This document shows, piece by piece, positions 23,316 through 35,300 of a stretch of 64,000 bases of DNA (positions within the stretch are counted from its first letter, which is position 1; every line of letters begins with the position of its first letter). The position numbers and the translations under genes were made by a program. Origin of the DNA: Phyllostachys edulis (Eukaryota > Streptophyta > Magnoliopsida > Poales > Poaceae); contig CM070566.1 in NCBI GenBank assembly GCA_036346405.1, positions 52,939,231 through 53,003,230 on the forward strand, given 5' to 3'. The notes under the pieces were generated by a model that worked only from the letters and a program-made list of their open reading frames with translations, was not told where the DNA came from and searched no databases.

Positions 23316-24327
23316 TTGCCCAGGCCATTTCTTCCATTTCCTTTCTTCTCCACTAAGGAACCAAAAGCCAAGCTCTGGCTTTTCTTCCACCCCTCCAACC
23401 GTGCTCTCCTTGGTGGCTCCCCTCCATGCCGCCTCTCCCATCGAGCTCCTTCTTCCCCAGATCCGGCCGCCACCTCCCTCTCCTCGCCTTGTGAGGCCTC
23501 TTCCTCCCTCGGCTCGGCCAAGCCACCTCCCTTCACACCCGTCGGCCGCCTCCACCGAGCCTCCTCCTCCCCTCAACCCCATGGCGCCTCCCTCTGGCCT
23601 CGCCACACACCTGTGCCACCACCCCCCTGTCGCCATCTCCTCCATGGCGCCACCACCGGCTGGCTCCTCCCTCCATCACCGTGGCCCCAGCTCGCCTCTT
23701 CCCCTTGAGATCCGGCCGCCTCCTCCCGGCCATTCTGGGATCCGCCTCCTCCCGCCGGTTGCGCCACCACCGCCTCGCCCGGCCGACCGCTCGCCCGAGC
23801 TGCTCGCGTCGGCCTGTCCCCTCGGCGTCGGCCTCGACTTCCTCGCCGGGATCGGCGCCACCACTCGGCCCTCCTCTCGGCCGTGCCGCCGCCGTTCGCC
23901 GCCCCTCGGCCGGCTCATGCACTGGCCCGTCGCCACCGCGTCTCCCTGGCCGCCCGCGACTCCTCCTGGCTGGCGGCCGGCTCCCCTACAGAGTCGCCAA
24001 GGGTGCCCGTCGACCTTCCGACCGCCGCAACAAGCCATGCACGAGCCCCTTGGTTTCTTCTTGTTGCCCTCTACGTGTTTGTGTAAATGCCTCAAAGCAT
24101 GTCTTCGTGTCTCTGGTGGAGCTCGCCTCGGCCACCCCTGTGCATTTCATCCGTGCTCAACCGCCGCCGTCAACCCTCCTCATGGCGATGATGACATGCC
24201 CGAGTCGGCCGAGGTTTCCCCTGTCTTTGCTCTTCATTCTTTTGATGAGTTTTCCTCTCTGTGGTGATGAGGATGCCCTTCAAATTTGTGATAAGCAATT
24301 TGAAAAGAATGCATTAGTAGGTTGAGT
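23316..24327 (+). other. GC-rich block of the LTR with proline/arginine-rich open frames
   Basis: Several overlapping frames stay open here (for example 23401-24267, 288 codons; 23681-24325, 214 codons), all Pro-, Ser- and Arg-rich and without a recognisable domain. The 3' LTR copy (33724-34657) does not keep the same long frame; indels break it. An intron-like end (TGTTTGTGTAAATGCC to CTACAG before TGGAGCTCGCCTCGG) is seen best at 34413-34452. The related solo LTR has a matching GC-rich block at 52.0-53.1 kb. It may be an untranslated leader or an old captured exon. I do not call it a gene. Confidence 0.45.
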
Positions 24328-27229
24328 AGTTGAAGGATCGGTGTAGTTTTTGAGTTGAACTCTTGAGCATATAAAAGATGTTAATCGGAAGAAGTGTTGT
24401 TTGTCGGAAGAACTCAATTGCAAAACCAATTAGCTAATGCTACCTATTTTTGTATTTGTTAATTGAGTCACTCCAATGAGTTAGAAAAACTGAAGTTTGA
24501 GTTTTGGAAGGAAGTTTAGTGCATAGCTTTTTAAATTCAGTCATCTTCTTTGTTGTAGGTTGGGCAAATAGCGATCTGAAGAAATTTCAGTTTTGTCTAA
24601 AGGCTAGTAAAGTGACGATCAATAGCACTTTAGTTAGTCATTCTCTTGCTATTGTAGGTTACATGATTATTACTCGAGAATTTTCAGACTTGTTAGTGGC
24701 TAATAACCTGACTAATTCTAGTAATTAGAGTTTAAATTCAATTGGTCAATTGACTTCCTTCTAGCAGCGAGTTTTCAAATAGGAAAAAAACCAATTTGAG
24801 ATGAATTTTGAGAAAATCTTGCAGTTCAACCAAGACTTGGATTTAAATTGTTAAGAGAGTAGGAATGAGTATTTTGAGCCATCGAGAGAGGTTAACCTAA
24901 AGCTAATAAAAGTTTGCATTAGGTTCATGACCTTGTAGGTGCAGTAGTTGGTAATGCTCTTGTTTCAACTTGACAATTGGGCTTTTATCTAGCAAGAGTA
25001 GCTTTGTGTTGAAAACTAGTCATTAAGATTACTAGTTAATGGAACATGCAAAAGTTACAAACCACTTGATTAAAAGCTTAAACCTTATTGAATGCTTAGA
25101 CCAGTAAGTAAACCTCTTAAGATTTAGCCTCTAGTTTTCAATCTAAAAGAGTGGAGTTATTTTGAAAGCAAGAGTGATGTATGTGGATGTCAAATGACGA
25201 TCGACCTATTGTCATAATTTCAACTTTAAAAGGCATAACTAATTTAATTTAACTCCAAAACAGTGAACCCAATTTTGCTGATCTTAGAATACCATACTCT
25301 ACCTGTCATAAAATTTTCACACCCAACAACCTCCTAGAAAATTGTGTGATAAACAGTACCGAAAACAATTAAATTGGAATTTCGGTAGATTGAAATTGTT
25401 TTAGCCATAACTTTTCATACTTTATCCAAATCAAATGATTCTTGTTGCTAAATTCATTTAAAATCGTGGTCTTCCTGCTGTATAAATTTCATGGATTTTT
25501 GTTGACTTTGGATTTTGAATCGTTTTCGGTGTTCGTCGTTTTTATTGGATTTCCTCGTTCTTGCGATAGGTACCAACGATATTACCGATTGTGAAAGTAT
25601 TCCTCTGCAGCAGGTTAAGCATCTCCAGCAAGTAAAGGCAAGCAGTTTGATCATTTCCATCATTGTCCCATTACTTTAAAGTCTAATATTTTGTTTAACT
25701 TGTATGTATGCATGCTTTTGTGTCAAAGTATTTTATCGTTTAGAGGTAGCTATTCCTATTGCATAGTTGCCCCTAAATTGTTACCCCTGCCACAAACCAT
25801 AAGTTACTAATATCGCTGGTGAATTAGAGCCCGGTGATTTAAGTATGCTCTTTTATTGCTTTTACGGTGTCATGCTTAGCAATGCTTAGATAACTTGTAG
25901 TAATGGGCGATCATCGACTTAGTCGATGGTCTTGATCACTCAAAACTGATTATTACTCCCATATGTTCAGCACTTGTGCTTTGATTAATTTGTAAAATCA
26001 AAAACTGAAAATAAAAGATTTAGACTTGGGCATATTGGATGGATGGTGCGGTTTTTGGATGTGGTGGTATGCCTGGGTCCCTAAGGACCGAGTACTTGGG
26101 TCACTAAGCCAAGCGATTTTGCGTACTAACCACACGAGGGGCATATGGAACCCCTCTTGACTAAGTACTCTAGGAGGTGTTAATTATGAGCGAGCTCGGT
26201 TGGTGTGTTTTCAAAAACAAATGTATATGTATAGTGTGGGAGGGGAGCATTAGCTTAGGGAAGGTTGTGTGATGTCTCCTTCTCCCGTGGGTTGTGCAAC
26301 TCGTAATTAGCATTCATCCTTTGGAAAGGTCTCGTAGGACTTAGCCGTGCAACACACCTTCGGAAGTGTGCGTAAAGGAAAGGCGATGCGGCGTGTGGAT
26401 GCAGTGGTACACCTGCGCAGGATAAAACTATTGAATAGCCTCGTCCTAGGTTATGGACATGCTTGGTAAGGTCGTTCAAGACTAGACTACAACCTTTAAT
26501 TAAAACTTGACATGGTTGGTATGAGCGGGAGTTCATGCTATTGTTGTGGTGACTTGGGTTAGTCACTTCTAGGTTGTTCTTGTTGTTGTTACTATGTTAC
26601 TACCTCGTTGAATTTCAACAATTAAAATGCTTTGTCAAATTGCCTTCAATCTATTATATTATTGCAAATGAAACTTGCTTTATGCTAAAATGAGTCAAAG
26701 CCTCATCCACTTAAATAAAGCTTGCATGTAGCTATTTATAGTTCTGTTATCTTACACGTAAGTCTTGCGGAGTACTTTATGTACTCATCTGCCCGTGGTT
26801 GTGGCATTTTTGTGGCTTTTGTTGCAGAGGAAGGAGGTGAGCCCCAAGGGCTTCACTCTTGCGAGTTGTGCTTCGGGTTTGACGACTAGCTTGGCGGTCC
26901 GGTTAGTTGCCTTGTGGGTAAAGGCACACTAATTGGCTTTTGTTTTGGCCATCTTTATGGCACTTTTGCTTCCGCTGTTATCTTTTTGTAATTATTGCTA
27001 TTTGGCCTAAGGGCCTCTCTTTTGTAATATCTATTCCATATTAATGTTAACTTCTGGTTTGTTGCTTATGTACTATGTGTTGTATGGAATTGATGCATTC
27101 TTTTGTTGTGAGGTATGTGTCTTGCGTTCAGGAAGTATACATCTCTCGAGACCGAGTTTATTTGGTTGATAATACTAGGGTCAATTGGATGACTAAGTAT
27201 TATGAACTTAATAAACGTCGAGTCTCACA

Positions 27230-28115
27230 AAAGTTAGTATCGAGCTATCTTGACCGTAGTAACGCAAGCTTGGTCGTCTTTAGGGTATTTTGAAAACCTA
27301 ATTTCAAAGTGTCAAAGGAGTTTTGAAAGCTTAAGAAAATTCTCAGATTTTACTCCTCGTCTATCTTAGCTTTCTCTTCTCATCTCCCTCTAATTTAAGT
27401 TTTAAAAGTTGTTTTCCTCTCTTCCTTCTACAAAATAGTTGTTATCGATTAATGGGGTTTTGAGGAATCAATGAGTTTGGCAAATTGAAGTGTTAGCTGC
27501 CCATCTACAAGGTTTTGAAGCTTGGAATGGCCAATTTATTTGGAAGCTTGGATGCAAAATCTGGACAGCAAGCGTCAATTTCCGGACAGCAAGCTCAAAG
27601 GTTCTAAATAGGGTAGAAAATGAGAGGTTAAATCAACTAAAATTTGTGGGAATAAAAGGGTAAGATGTGATACTAGCTAGCTAAGTATCTAGCACTTATT
27701 TCGCTGCACTAACCTTGCTCTCTAATAGGTTTAGATCTCATCTTACAATCTGATTTTTAATCTTCTCAACCAATTACTCGTTCATTCAATACAAGTTAGT
27801 TGTGTTGGGAAGTTGGCCTTTAATCTTATGTCTTCCTTGCTGTTTTGGAGTCATTTTGGGAGCTTTTAAAGTGCATTTCCTCGCTGTTTTTGCTTCTCCT
27901 TTATTATGCTCCCTATAACTTCTTTTATTCTGCTTATTTCATTAGTTTACATTTACTATCATCTAATCCGTTATTAACGCGGTAGGGATCTGTACTATCT
28001 ATTTTGTTGGCCTTCGGTTAGGGTGATGTTCCGTTCCCCTAGTCGTTGGCATCCCTTTTCGCTTTCTTCAACTTCTAGTCCTTGGGTTTCATGTTAACCC
28101 ATCTTTTAAATAGCA
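27230..28115 (+). other. Leader and weak primer-binding site of the giant-LTR element
   Basis: Right after the LTR, TTAGTATCGAGCTATC (27234-27249) resembles the initiator-methionine-tRNA site TGGTATCGAGCC used by the Tekay element, with changes at key bases. The text downstream (GCTTGGTCGT near 27268) also resembles that element's leader. No gene in 27250-28115; an acceptor-like TTTAAATAGCAG ends it at 28116. Confidence 0.6.
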
Positions 28116-28860
28116 GGATGTGCAGGCGGACCCGGCGATGGACTAGGTCAGCAAGCTGGTTGGGATGAAAATCCTCCTTTTTGCCTTAGCTGTGGCGAAG
28201 AAGGGCATTTCGCCGATGATTACGAACTAGGAAAAGTCAAGGTTTGTCGGCGTTATGGTGAGGAAGGACACTACAGCAACCAGGGTACCACATCCTGTCC
28301 AAACTGTGACAAAGACCACTTACCCGGAGATTGTCCGGCTGCCAAAGTTACTTGTTTCCTCTGCGAGGGAAGCGATCACTATCCCAAGGAATGTAGCATG
28401 AACCTGGTGATTGCCAAGTCATTGGAACTGCAGCGACTGTTTCTTCGGTCATCTGCAAGCATTGCAATCGCCAATGCCTCCAAATCGAGAAGTTCTTGGG
28501 TGATTTGTTTGAGGAGTTCTTGGGACAAATTACGATCCATGCCTTCCCGACTTTCGACTTGTGGTACGCAAATCCTGTTGTTCTTTGTGGGCGAAAGAGA
28601 AAGTCGAGGATCGTCATGAAGTGTCAAGAGAGGACTCAAGGTGACTCCAGCAAAGGTCGCCGGTGTCACTTGTCTCTTCTGCAATCTCAAGGGCCACTAT
28701 GCTAATAATTGTCCTAAAAGCTTGCGGCAACCCCTCGTCGCTCGCAGTAGTGCCTCCATCACGTGCACTGCGAGTCGGCAAGGTGGTCCACCGTCGGATG
28801 CCGGGATCACTTGTTTCTTTTGTAGCAAGAAAGGGCACTCGCCAACAATTGCCCTTTGAA
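28116..28860 (+). pseudogene. Gag-like protein with up to six CCHC zinc knuckles
   Basis: One frame (about 28116-28619, no ATG at its start, possibly a second exon) gives four knuckles in 75 residues: CLSCGEEGHFADDY (last Cys lost), CRRYGEEGHYSNQG (two Cys lost), CPNCDKDHLPGDC and CFLCEGSDHYPKEC. A second frame (28641-28859) gives CLFCNLKGHYANNC and CFFCSKKGHS, the last broken by one missing base. CCHC knuckles bind single-stranded nucleic acid; one or two are normal for plant gag. The capsid domain is not recognisable upstream. The frame change near 28.62 kb makes the product doubtful. Confidence 0.72.
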
Positions 28861-29108
28861 GCGACAAAAGATCGTTTATAATCCAATCGACTCCATCTTA
28901 GCCGAGAAAGCTCGAGGCACGGACGTCGTGTTAGGTGCGCTTCTCGCTAACTCTTGCCACCGCTCTTTGTTTTGTTCAGTTCAAGAGCGCCATATTCCTT
29001 GTACCTCCATCTTTCGCCCTTTGTTGTCGATCTTTATTTCGCTCTTCTTCTGGTGCTCGGCACCACCCCGGTTTCAAAAAGGTCTACTAGTCTACCCTGA
29101 ACCCCTAA

Positions 29109-29960
29109 GAAAAATGATGCCGTTTGGATTGTCATCGATCGTTTGACTAAGGTGGCACATTTCCGTCCCTTTACATTTTAAAGGCATCACCTCCCTGTTG
29201 TTGCCTCGAACCTTCGTGGCCTAAACGGCCATAATCCTTTGTAAGAGACTAGCTGCGGAGGGATGACTCCGTATAGCTAGTTAACCCCAAGGTCTCGTTT
29301 GTTAGTGGAGTAACCGGACAAATTGCTCCACCAACTAAAACGACCTTAGTCCCTCTAAGATAGCTAGTCTGCGGAGGATGACTCAGTAAAGCTAGTTAGC
29401 GGTGAGATCCGTTATTCTTTGGAATTGACCAAATAAATCGCTCCGGAATTAACCAGACAAGTTGTTCCGGAATTAACCAGACAAATCATTCCACCAACTA
29501 ACAACAGCCATGCACCACCAACCATCGAATCAAGAACAAGCTCTCAGTCTGTCAAAAATAACCTTCTTGTAGGTTTTCCAAAGGATCTCTACATATTCCG
29601 CATCGTAAATTTTGCACGGTGTACTGAAGACGATCGTGCTTCTCTGCTCACGTCTCAATTTTGGCATAGCCTATAAGAGGCTATGGAAACTCGAGTTTCT
29701 TTCAGATCAGCTTACCCTCATCAAACTGATGGTCAGACCGAAAGGGCCATCAACATTTCGTCGTTATGGGCGAGTTAGCTCCTCGATATGTGGATCCTTA
29801 CCGCATTATCGAAAAGAAAGGGGCTATCGCCTATAAGTTTGAAATTACCTGCTGCCCTTGAGAGGGTACATGATGTTTCCATGTGTCCCAGCTTAAGAAG
29901 TACCTTCGTGTTCCAACCGAGGAAGCTCCGTTGGAAATTCTTGTTGTGCAAGAAGTTGGG
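29109..29960 (+). pseudogene. Integrase remnants of the giant-LTR element
   Basis: WIVIDRLTKVAHFRPFTF at 29123-29180 is the start of the gypsy integrase core. After an unrelated stretch (29190-29560), FWHSL and SAYPHQTDGQTERAI (29655-29750) give the end of the core. FHVSQLKKYLRVPTEEAPL (29875-29930) is the C-terminal part. The frames disagree and the middle of the core, with the second aspartate, is missing. Protease, RT and RNase H are absent upstream. It is a relic of a Del/Tekay-type pol. Confidence 0.82.
29225..29510. repeat. Foreign insert with short internal repeats inside the integrase remnant
   Basis: AGCTGCGGAGGGATGACTCC (29250) recurs in changed form as AGTCTGCGGAGGATGACTCA (29366), and TTCCGGAATTAACCAGACAA occurs near 29444 and again near 29468. 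It shares nothing with integrase and interrupts it. Origin unknown. Confidence 0.6.
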
Positions 29961-30314
29961 TCGGAATTGTGACCTAACGAGAAGCAATGCAATAAAACAA
30001 ATCACATAAGATCCGGCTCGTCAAGAAACGAGCTGGGAACAATATGTAACTAAATAAAGTGTTGGTTGGATGAACATAGTTAGAGAATTAGGTCGATACA
30101 ACAAAAATATTATAAATGGATAAGAGTCTTAAAGGAAGGTTCGTATCTTTGAAGAAGCTAACGAAGATCAAGGAATCGTGTCCTCAAGATCCTAAAAGTT
30201 CAATGGCCAAATCATTCTATGGATGAAGTTGCTTGGAAACGGAAAGACTACCCATCTTCCTTCCCCGCCTGAGCCAAAATCTCGGGACGAGATTTTTGTA
30301 AGGGGGGGAGATTT
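29961..30314 (+). other. 3' untranslated region and polypurine tract
   Basis: No gene. TCTCGGGACGAGATTTTTGT leads to AAGGGGGGGAGATTTTG directly before the 3' LTR, the usual end of grass gypsy elements. The purine run at 30300-30311 would prime second-strand synthesis. Confidence 0.85.
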
Positions 30315-30859
30315 TGTAACATCCCAAATGTACAATCTGGGTTTGTTCAAGTATAATTATATGTGTAGAAATTAAAACTTTTTCTCACATCTTGAAAACC
30401 CCTAATCTCTCATGTAATTCTAGTCCAAGAGTTGTGTAATCCAAAAACACAAAGCTCTTGTTGACCAAAAGTCAAACTCATTCTCCGTTTATCTTAAATC
30501 TTGTGCCAAACATTTGGAAAATATTTTCCTTGGTCCTAAAACTGATGTGGGACCCCTCTGAAAAATATCACAAGTTGTAAAACTTGTTTGATAACTTTTG
30601 GAGGTAAAACAAATCCTTGAACAACATTCATGAATTTCCTGAGAAAAATGCATTGCATAATAACCTTTGGAAATTTTATGTGAGGTTAATCTCATTGTCA
30701 GCAAGCTCCAGTTAAAATTTCATGAATTTTGGAGTTCATTTGCTATCTCAAATAATTCTGCTAAGTTTCAGCTGTTAAAAACTAAACTTAAAACCTACAT
30801 CTTTGTTCCTTGGGCTAGCCACTTTCCCAAAGCCGGTCCAAATTTCAACCTTTTCCCCG

Positions 30860-32065
30860 GCTCGTCGGACCTCCTCTCCACCTTGATCAGGTCGTAGCCG
30901 TTGGATTAACATCCAACCGCCACGACCTCCTCCGCAGTCAACACCGCAAAGATCTCCCCACCTCATGAGGTCATTGCCGTTGGATCGGTGATCCATGGTC
31001 ATGACCTCCCCTGTGTGTTAAACCTCAAAGACCTCCTCGAGCTGTTAAACCATCGCAGCGAGGTCATCCCACCTTGTTGAGGACGTAGCCGTTGGATTAA
31101 ATCCAACAGCCACGACCTCCTCCTCAACATACTCAGTCAGGACCTCCCCACCTCATCAAGTCTTGGCCGCTGGATCAAAAATCCATGGTCCTGACCTCCC
31201 CGCGAGCTCAAACCACCTTGACCTCCCCTTTTGCACTCACTTGAGGTCGTAGCCGTTGGATCCAATCCAAAGGCCACGACCTCCTCTGCAAACCATCATT
31301 GTGTGGATCTTCCACCTTGTTGAGGTCGTAGCCCTTGGATCCAAGATCCATGGCCATGACCTCCCCTCACTGTTGAACTAAGCAAACCTCCCACTTTGTT
31401 GAGGTCGTAGCCGTTGGATCAGATCCAACGACCCGACCCTCCCTCAAAATATCCAAATACCACAACCTCCCCCATCTCATGTTGTGCACCGTTGGATTTA
31501 AAATCCACTGCCACGACCTCCTCCTTGTCTTGTCGCATTAGACCTCCCACAAGACGTGAGGTCGTAGCCCTTAGATTTAAATCTAAAGGCCATGATCTCC
31601 TGAGTGCGTTGCAAGCTCAGACCTCCCCTCTTTTGATCGAACCGTTGGATCAAAAATCCAAAGGTCTGACCTCCCTTGTCTTTTGCGCAGCGTCTCGGAC
31701 CTCCTCACCCTCTCATCACCATTAGATCTTAATCGATGGCCATAACCTCTTGTGCGCTTCGCGTAGTGCTAAGACCTCCCCTTTGGTTGTGCGCCTTGGA
31801 TTTAAATCCAAAGGCCATGACCTCCCCCTCATGCTCTTAAGTTCGTGTGCGGTTAAGACCTCACAGGAGGTCCGCACCGTTGGATTGAAATCCAACGCCT
31901 TGGACCTCTGTCCCTTTTTCCACGTCTTGCGTTCGCATTATGGAAATCGGAGGGTCACGACCTCCCGATCCAGATCAATGGCTGTGATCTCCTCCTTCTC
32001 CTTTTAAAACTTACTGCTTCGATTTAGATCTGAGGGTCACGACCTCCCCTCATTTCTAATCGGAC
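30860..32065. repeat. Array of about 14 inverted-repeat units in the 3' LTR
   Basis: Same units in the same order as at 20450-21650, with a few small differences. It again lies upstream of the TATA box of this LTR. Confidence 0.9.
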
Positions 32066-32313
32066 GGTGGTGGGCAACTCTGTTCTTCTCCTAGCTCTGG
32101 CCTTGTCAGCGTCACGCCATGGCAAAGGAGGAGGCAAGTGATCTGTCTTGTCCCAACGGCTCTTTGCTGCAGGCATTTAATGCGGTCGAGCTTTTACCCC
32201 AAAGTCGCTGTCTTGAGCTGCTCTGTCACCTCCACGTCTGTCCAAGCCGTGGACCTCCTTGGGCTAAGCTCACCATGAGCTTAACCCGTGGTCCAGACCT
32301 CTTTTGCCCTAGC

Positions 32314-32320
32314 TATAAAA
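32314..32320 (+). promoter_or_regulatory. TATA box of the 3' LTR
   Basis: Same TATAAAACCCCC context as at 21907. A promoter here would read outward through R-U5 into the Tekay LTR remnant at 37552. Confidence 0.6.
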
Positions 32321-35300
32321 CCCCCATTGTTGCCCTTGGCTTCTTTTACACACCATTGAGCTTGGCCTTGCTGTCTTTGGTGAGCATCTCCTCCCACCGA
32401 CCTACCCTTTTTGGCCGCCATTGTTGAAGTCCTTGGAGCTCCTCGGTGGCGGTGCTTGATGGCTCCTCTTCAACCTCTTGTTCACTTTGTGCTCCCAGGA
32501 CCTCTGGAGTTAACCCTAACCCCATTTGGGTTAACATTTTCAGAGAGGCCTAACTTGGAGCTTGGAGCTTGGAGTTGGCCGTGGAGCAACCCTTCTTCCC
32601 CAACTCCGGTCCTCCACGTCCCCAACCTCCTCGGCACCTCCGCGACCTCCGGGTAACCCTCTGGTAGTCCGTGATCTTGCACTGCATGTATGTTGTTGCG
32701 GAGCTTAGCTGCACACGCTTGAATGTTCATTGCGGAGCTCATTATCGCTGTTTGTGTTTTGGTATGTGTTTTTGTGCCGCCAATCTTGACTCGTCGCCGT
32801 TCAGGGCCACCCCGCGGCAGGAATGGTCTGGCGTGTCAGCGAACACTATTGCGCTGCGTTGGTGCTCTGGATGGCGCCGGCGAGGTCCTCATCGCCGGCG
32901 ACACGCCTTGGTAGCCTCTCGGGATTTTGTCGGACGACCATGGCACCGTGCCATTGTCGTTAGGACAAAGATCTCCCCCTTAAATGCGATCATCATTGCT
33001 TATCATTGGTTAACTCGGGTCAGCCTTTAATGCCTTGTTTTCTGTCCCTTGTTGCGCAATTAAGGCCGCGCGCTTAGTCTCCCCGCGCGCGTGCATCTCT
33101 GGGACCTCTTTGCCAAAGAATCACCCTGTGGACTTTTGGCAAAGACCTCCCCAAAGACCTCCCTGGGGTCCTCTTTGCAAAGACCACCCCGGTCTTTTGT
33201 AGGACAACCCCAGGACCTCCCTCCTTGCGATCTTGACCGCTCCGGACCTCCCCTTTTCTTGTCGTGAACTGTCGATGCAAATCAAGCGGTCTGCGACCTC
33301 CCTTCCTTTTCGGACCGTCCGCTTCAAGTCCATCGGTCCACGATCACCTCGATTCGGATCTCTTGGTCCACGATCACCTCGATTCAGATCTCTTCGTCCA
33401 CGACCACTCCGTTTGAATCCAATGGTCTCGACCACCCGATCTTGACCTAACGGTCAAAATCATCTCACGCTTTGTTGGTTGGGCTCAACCCACTCTACCG
33501 TTAGGCTTGAACCACTTTGGAGCAAGTCAATGACCGGTGGGCCCATTGCACATGGCTTTCCCTACCTCTGGTCGATCCAGAGCCTTGCGCGTGCATGTGT
33601 GCCCGACAAAACATGGCAGAGCGCATAGCATGGGAGAAGATTAGCAGAGGGCGCAGCAGCCTTGTCCCTCCATAGCGTCCTCTGCAGCGGCTCTTTGCCT
33701 CCGTCCATTTAATACTTAGCTGTTTGCCCAGGCCATTTCTTCCATTTCCTTTCTTCTCCACTAAGGAACCAAAGAAGCCAAGCTCTGGCTTTTCTTCCAC
33801 CCTCCAACCGTGCTCTCCTTGGTGGCTCCCTCCATGCCGCCTCTCCCACCGAGCTCCTTCTTCCCCAGATCCGGCCGCCACCTCCCTCTCCTCGCCAGCA
33901 ATGGCCTCTTCCTCCCCTCAACCCCATGGCGCCTCCCTCTAGCCGGCTCGCCCACCACACGCCACCACCCCACTTGTGTCGCATCTCCTCCATGGCGCCA
34001 CCACCCGCCTGCTCCTCCTCCATCACCGTGGCCCCAGCTCGCCTCTTCCCCTTGATCCGCCGCCTCCTCGGCCGCCGGATCCGCCTCCTCCGGCCGGTTG
34101 CGCCACCACCGCCTCGCCCGGCTGCCGCTCGAGCCGCTCGCGTCGTCCCCATCCCCCTCGGCGTCGGCCTCGACTTCCTCGCCGGGATCGGCGCCACCAC
34201 TCGGCCCTCCTCTGGCCCGTCCGCCGCCGTTCGGCCGCCCCTCGGCCGGCTCATGCAGCCCGTCGCCACCGACGTCTCCCAGCCGCCCGCGACTCCTCCC
34301 TGCTGGCGGCCGCTCCCCTACACGAGAGTCGCCAAGGGTGCCCGTCGACCTTCCGATCCGCCGCAACAAGCCATGCCCGAGCCCTTGGTTTCTTCTTGTT
34401 GCCCTCTCGTGTTTGTGTAAATGCCTCAAAGCATGTCTTCGTGTCTCTACAGTGGAGCTCGCCTCGGCCACCCCGCATTTCATCCGTGCTCAACCGCGCC
34501 GTCAACCCTCCTCGCCGGCGATGATGACATGCCCGAGTCGGCCGAGGTTTCCCTGTCTTTGCTCTTCTTCTTTTTGATGAGTTTTCCTCTCTGTGGTGAT
34601 GAGGATGCCCTTCAAATTTGTGATAAGCAATTTGAAAAGAATGCATTAGTAGGTTGAGTAGTTGAAGGATCGGTGTAGTTTTTGAGTTGAACTCTTGAGC
34701 ATATAAAAGATGTTAATCGAAGAAGTGTTGTTTGTCGAAAGAACTCAATTGCAAAACCAATTAGCTAATGCTACCTATTTTTGTATTTGTTAATTGAGTC
34801 ACTCCATGAGTTAGAAAAACTGAAGTTTGAGTTTTGGAAGGAAGTTTAGTGCATAGCTTTTAAATTCAGTCATCTTGTTTGTTGTAGGTTGGGCAAATAG
34901 CGATCAAGAAATTTCATTTTGTCTAAAGGCTAGTAAAGTGACCAATCAATAGCACTTTAGTTAGTCATTCTCTTGCTATTGTAGGTTACATGATTATTAC
35001 TCGAGAATTTTCAGACTTGTTAGTGGCTAATAACCCGACTAATTCTAGTAATTAGAGTTTAAATTCAATTGGTCAATTGACTTCCTTCTAGCAGCAGTTT
35101 TCAAATAGGAAAAAACCAATTTGAGATGAATTTTGAGAAAATCGCAGTTCAACCAAGACTTGGATTTAAATTGTTAAGAGAGTAGGAATGAGTATTTTGA
35201 GCCATCGAGAGGTTAACCTAAAGCTAATAAAAGTTTGCATTAGGTTCATGACCTTGTAGGTGCAGTAGTTGGTAATGCTCTTGTTTCAACTTGACAATTG

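Larger units (their letters stand above)
19918..27229 (+). repeat. 5' LTR of the giant-LTR element
   Basis: Pairs with 30315-37546. From about 24.3 kb to the end the copies are almost identical; in 22.3-24.2 kb (GC-rich) they differ by many 1-10-bp changes. Parts in order: AT-rich start (19.92-20.40 kb), hairpin array (20.45-21.65), TATA box (21907), leader (21.93-23.3), GC-rich block (23.3-24.3), AT-rich U5-like part to 27229. The start is TA where the 3' LTR has TG. Confidence 0.95.

Noticed and set aside
23401..24267. A 288-codon Pro/Ser-rich frame as a protein-coding gene
   Set aside because: It lies in the GC-rich part of an LTR, has no domain, and its copy in the other LTR does not keep the frame.
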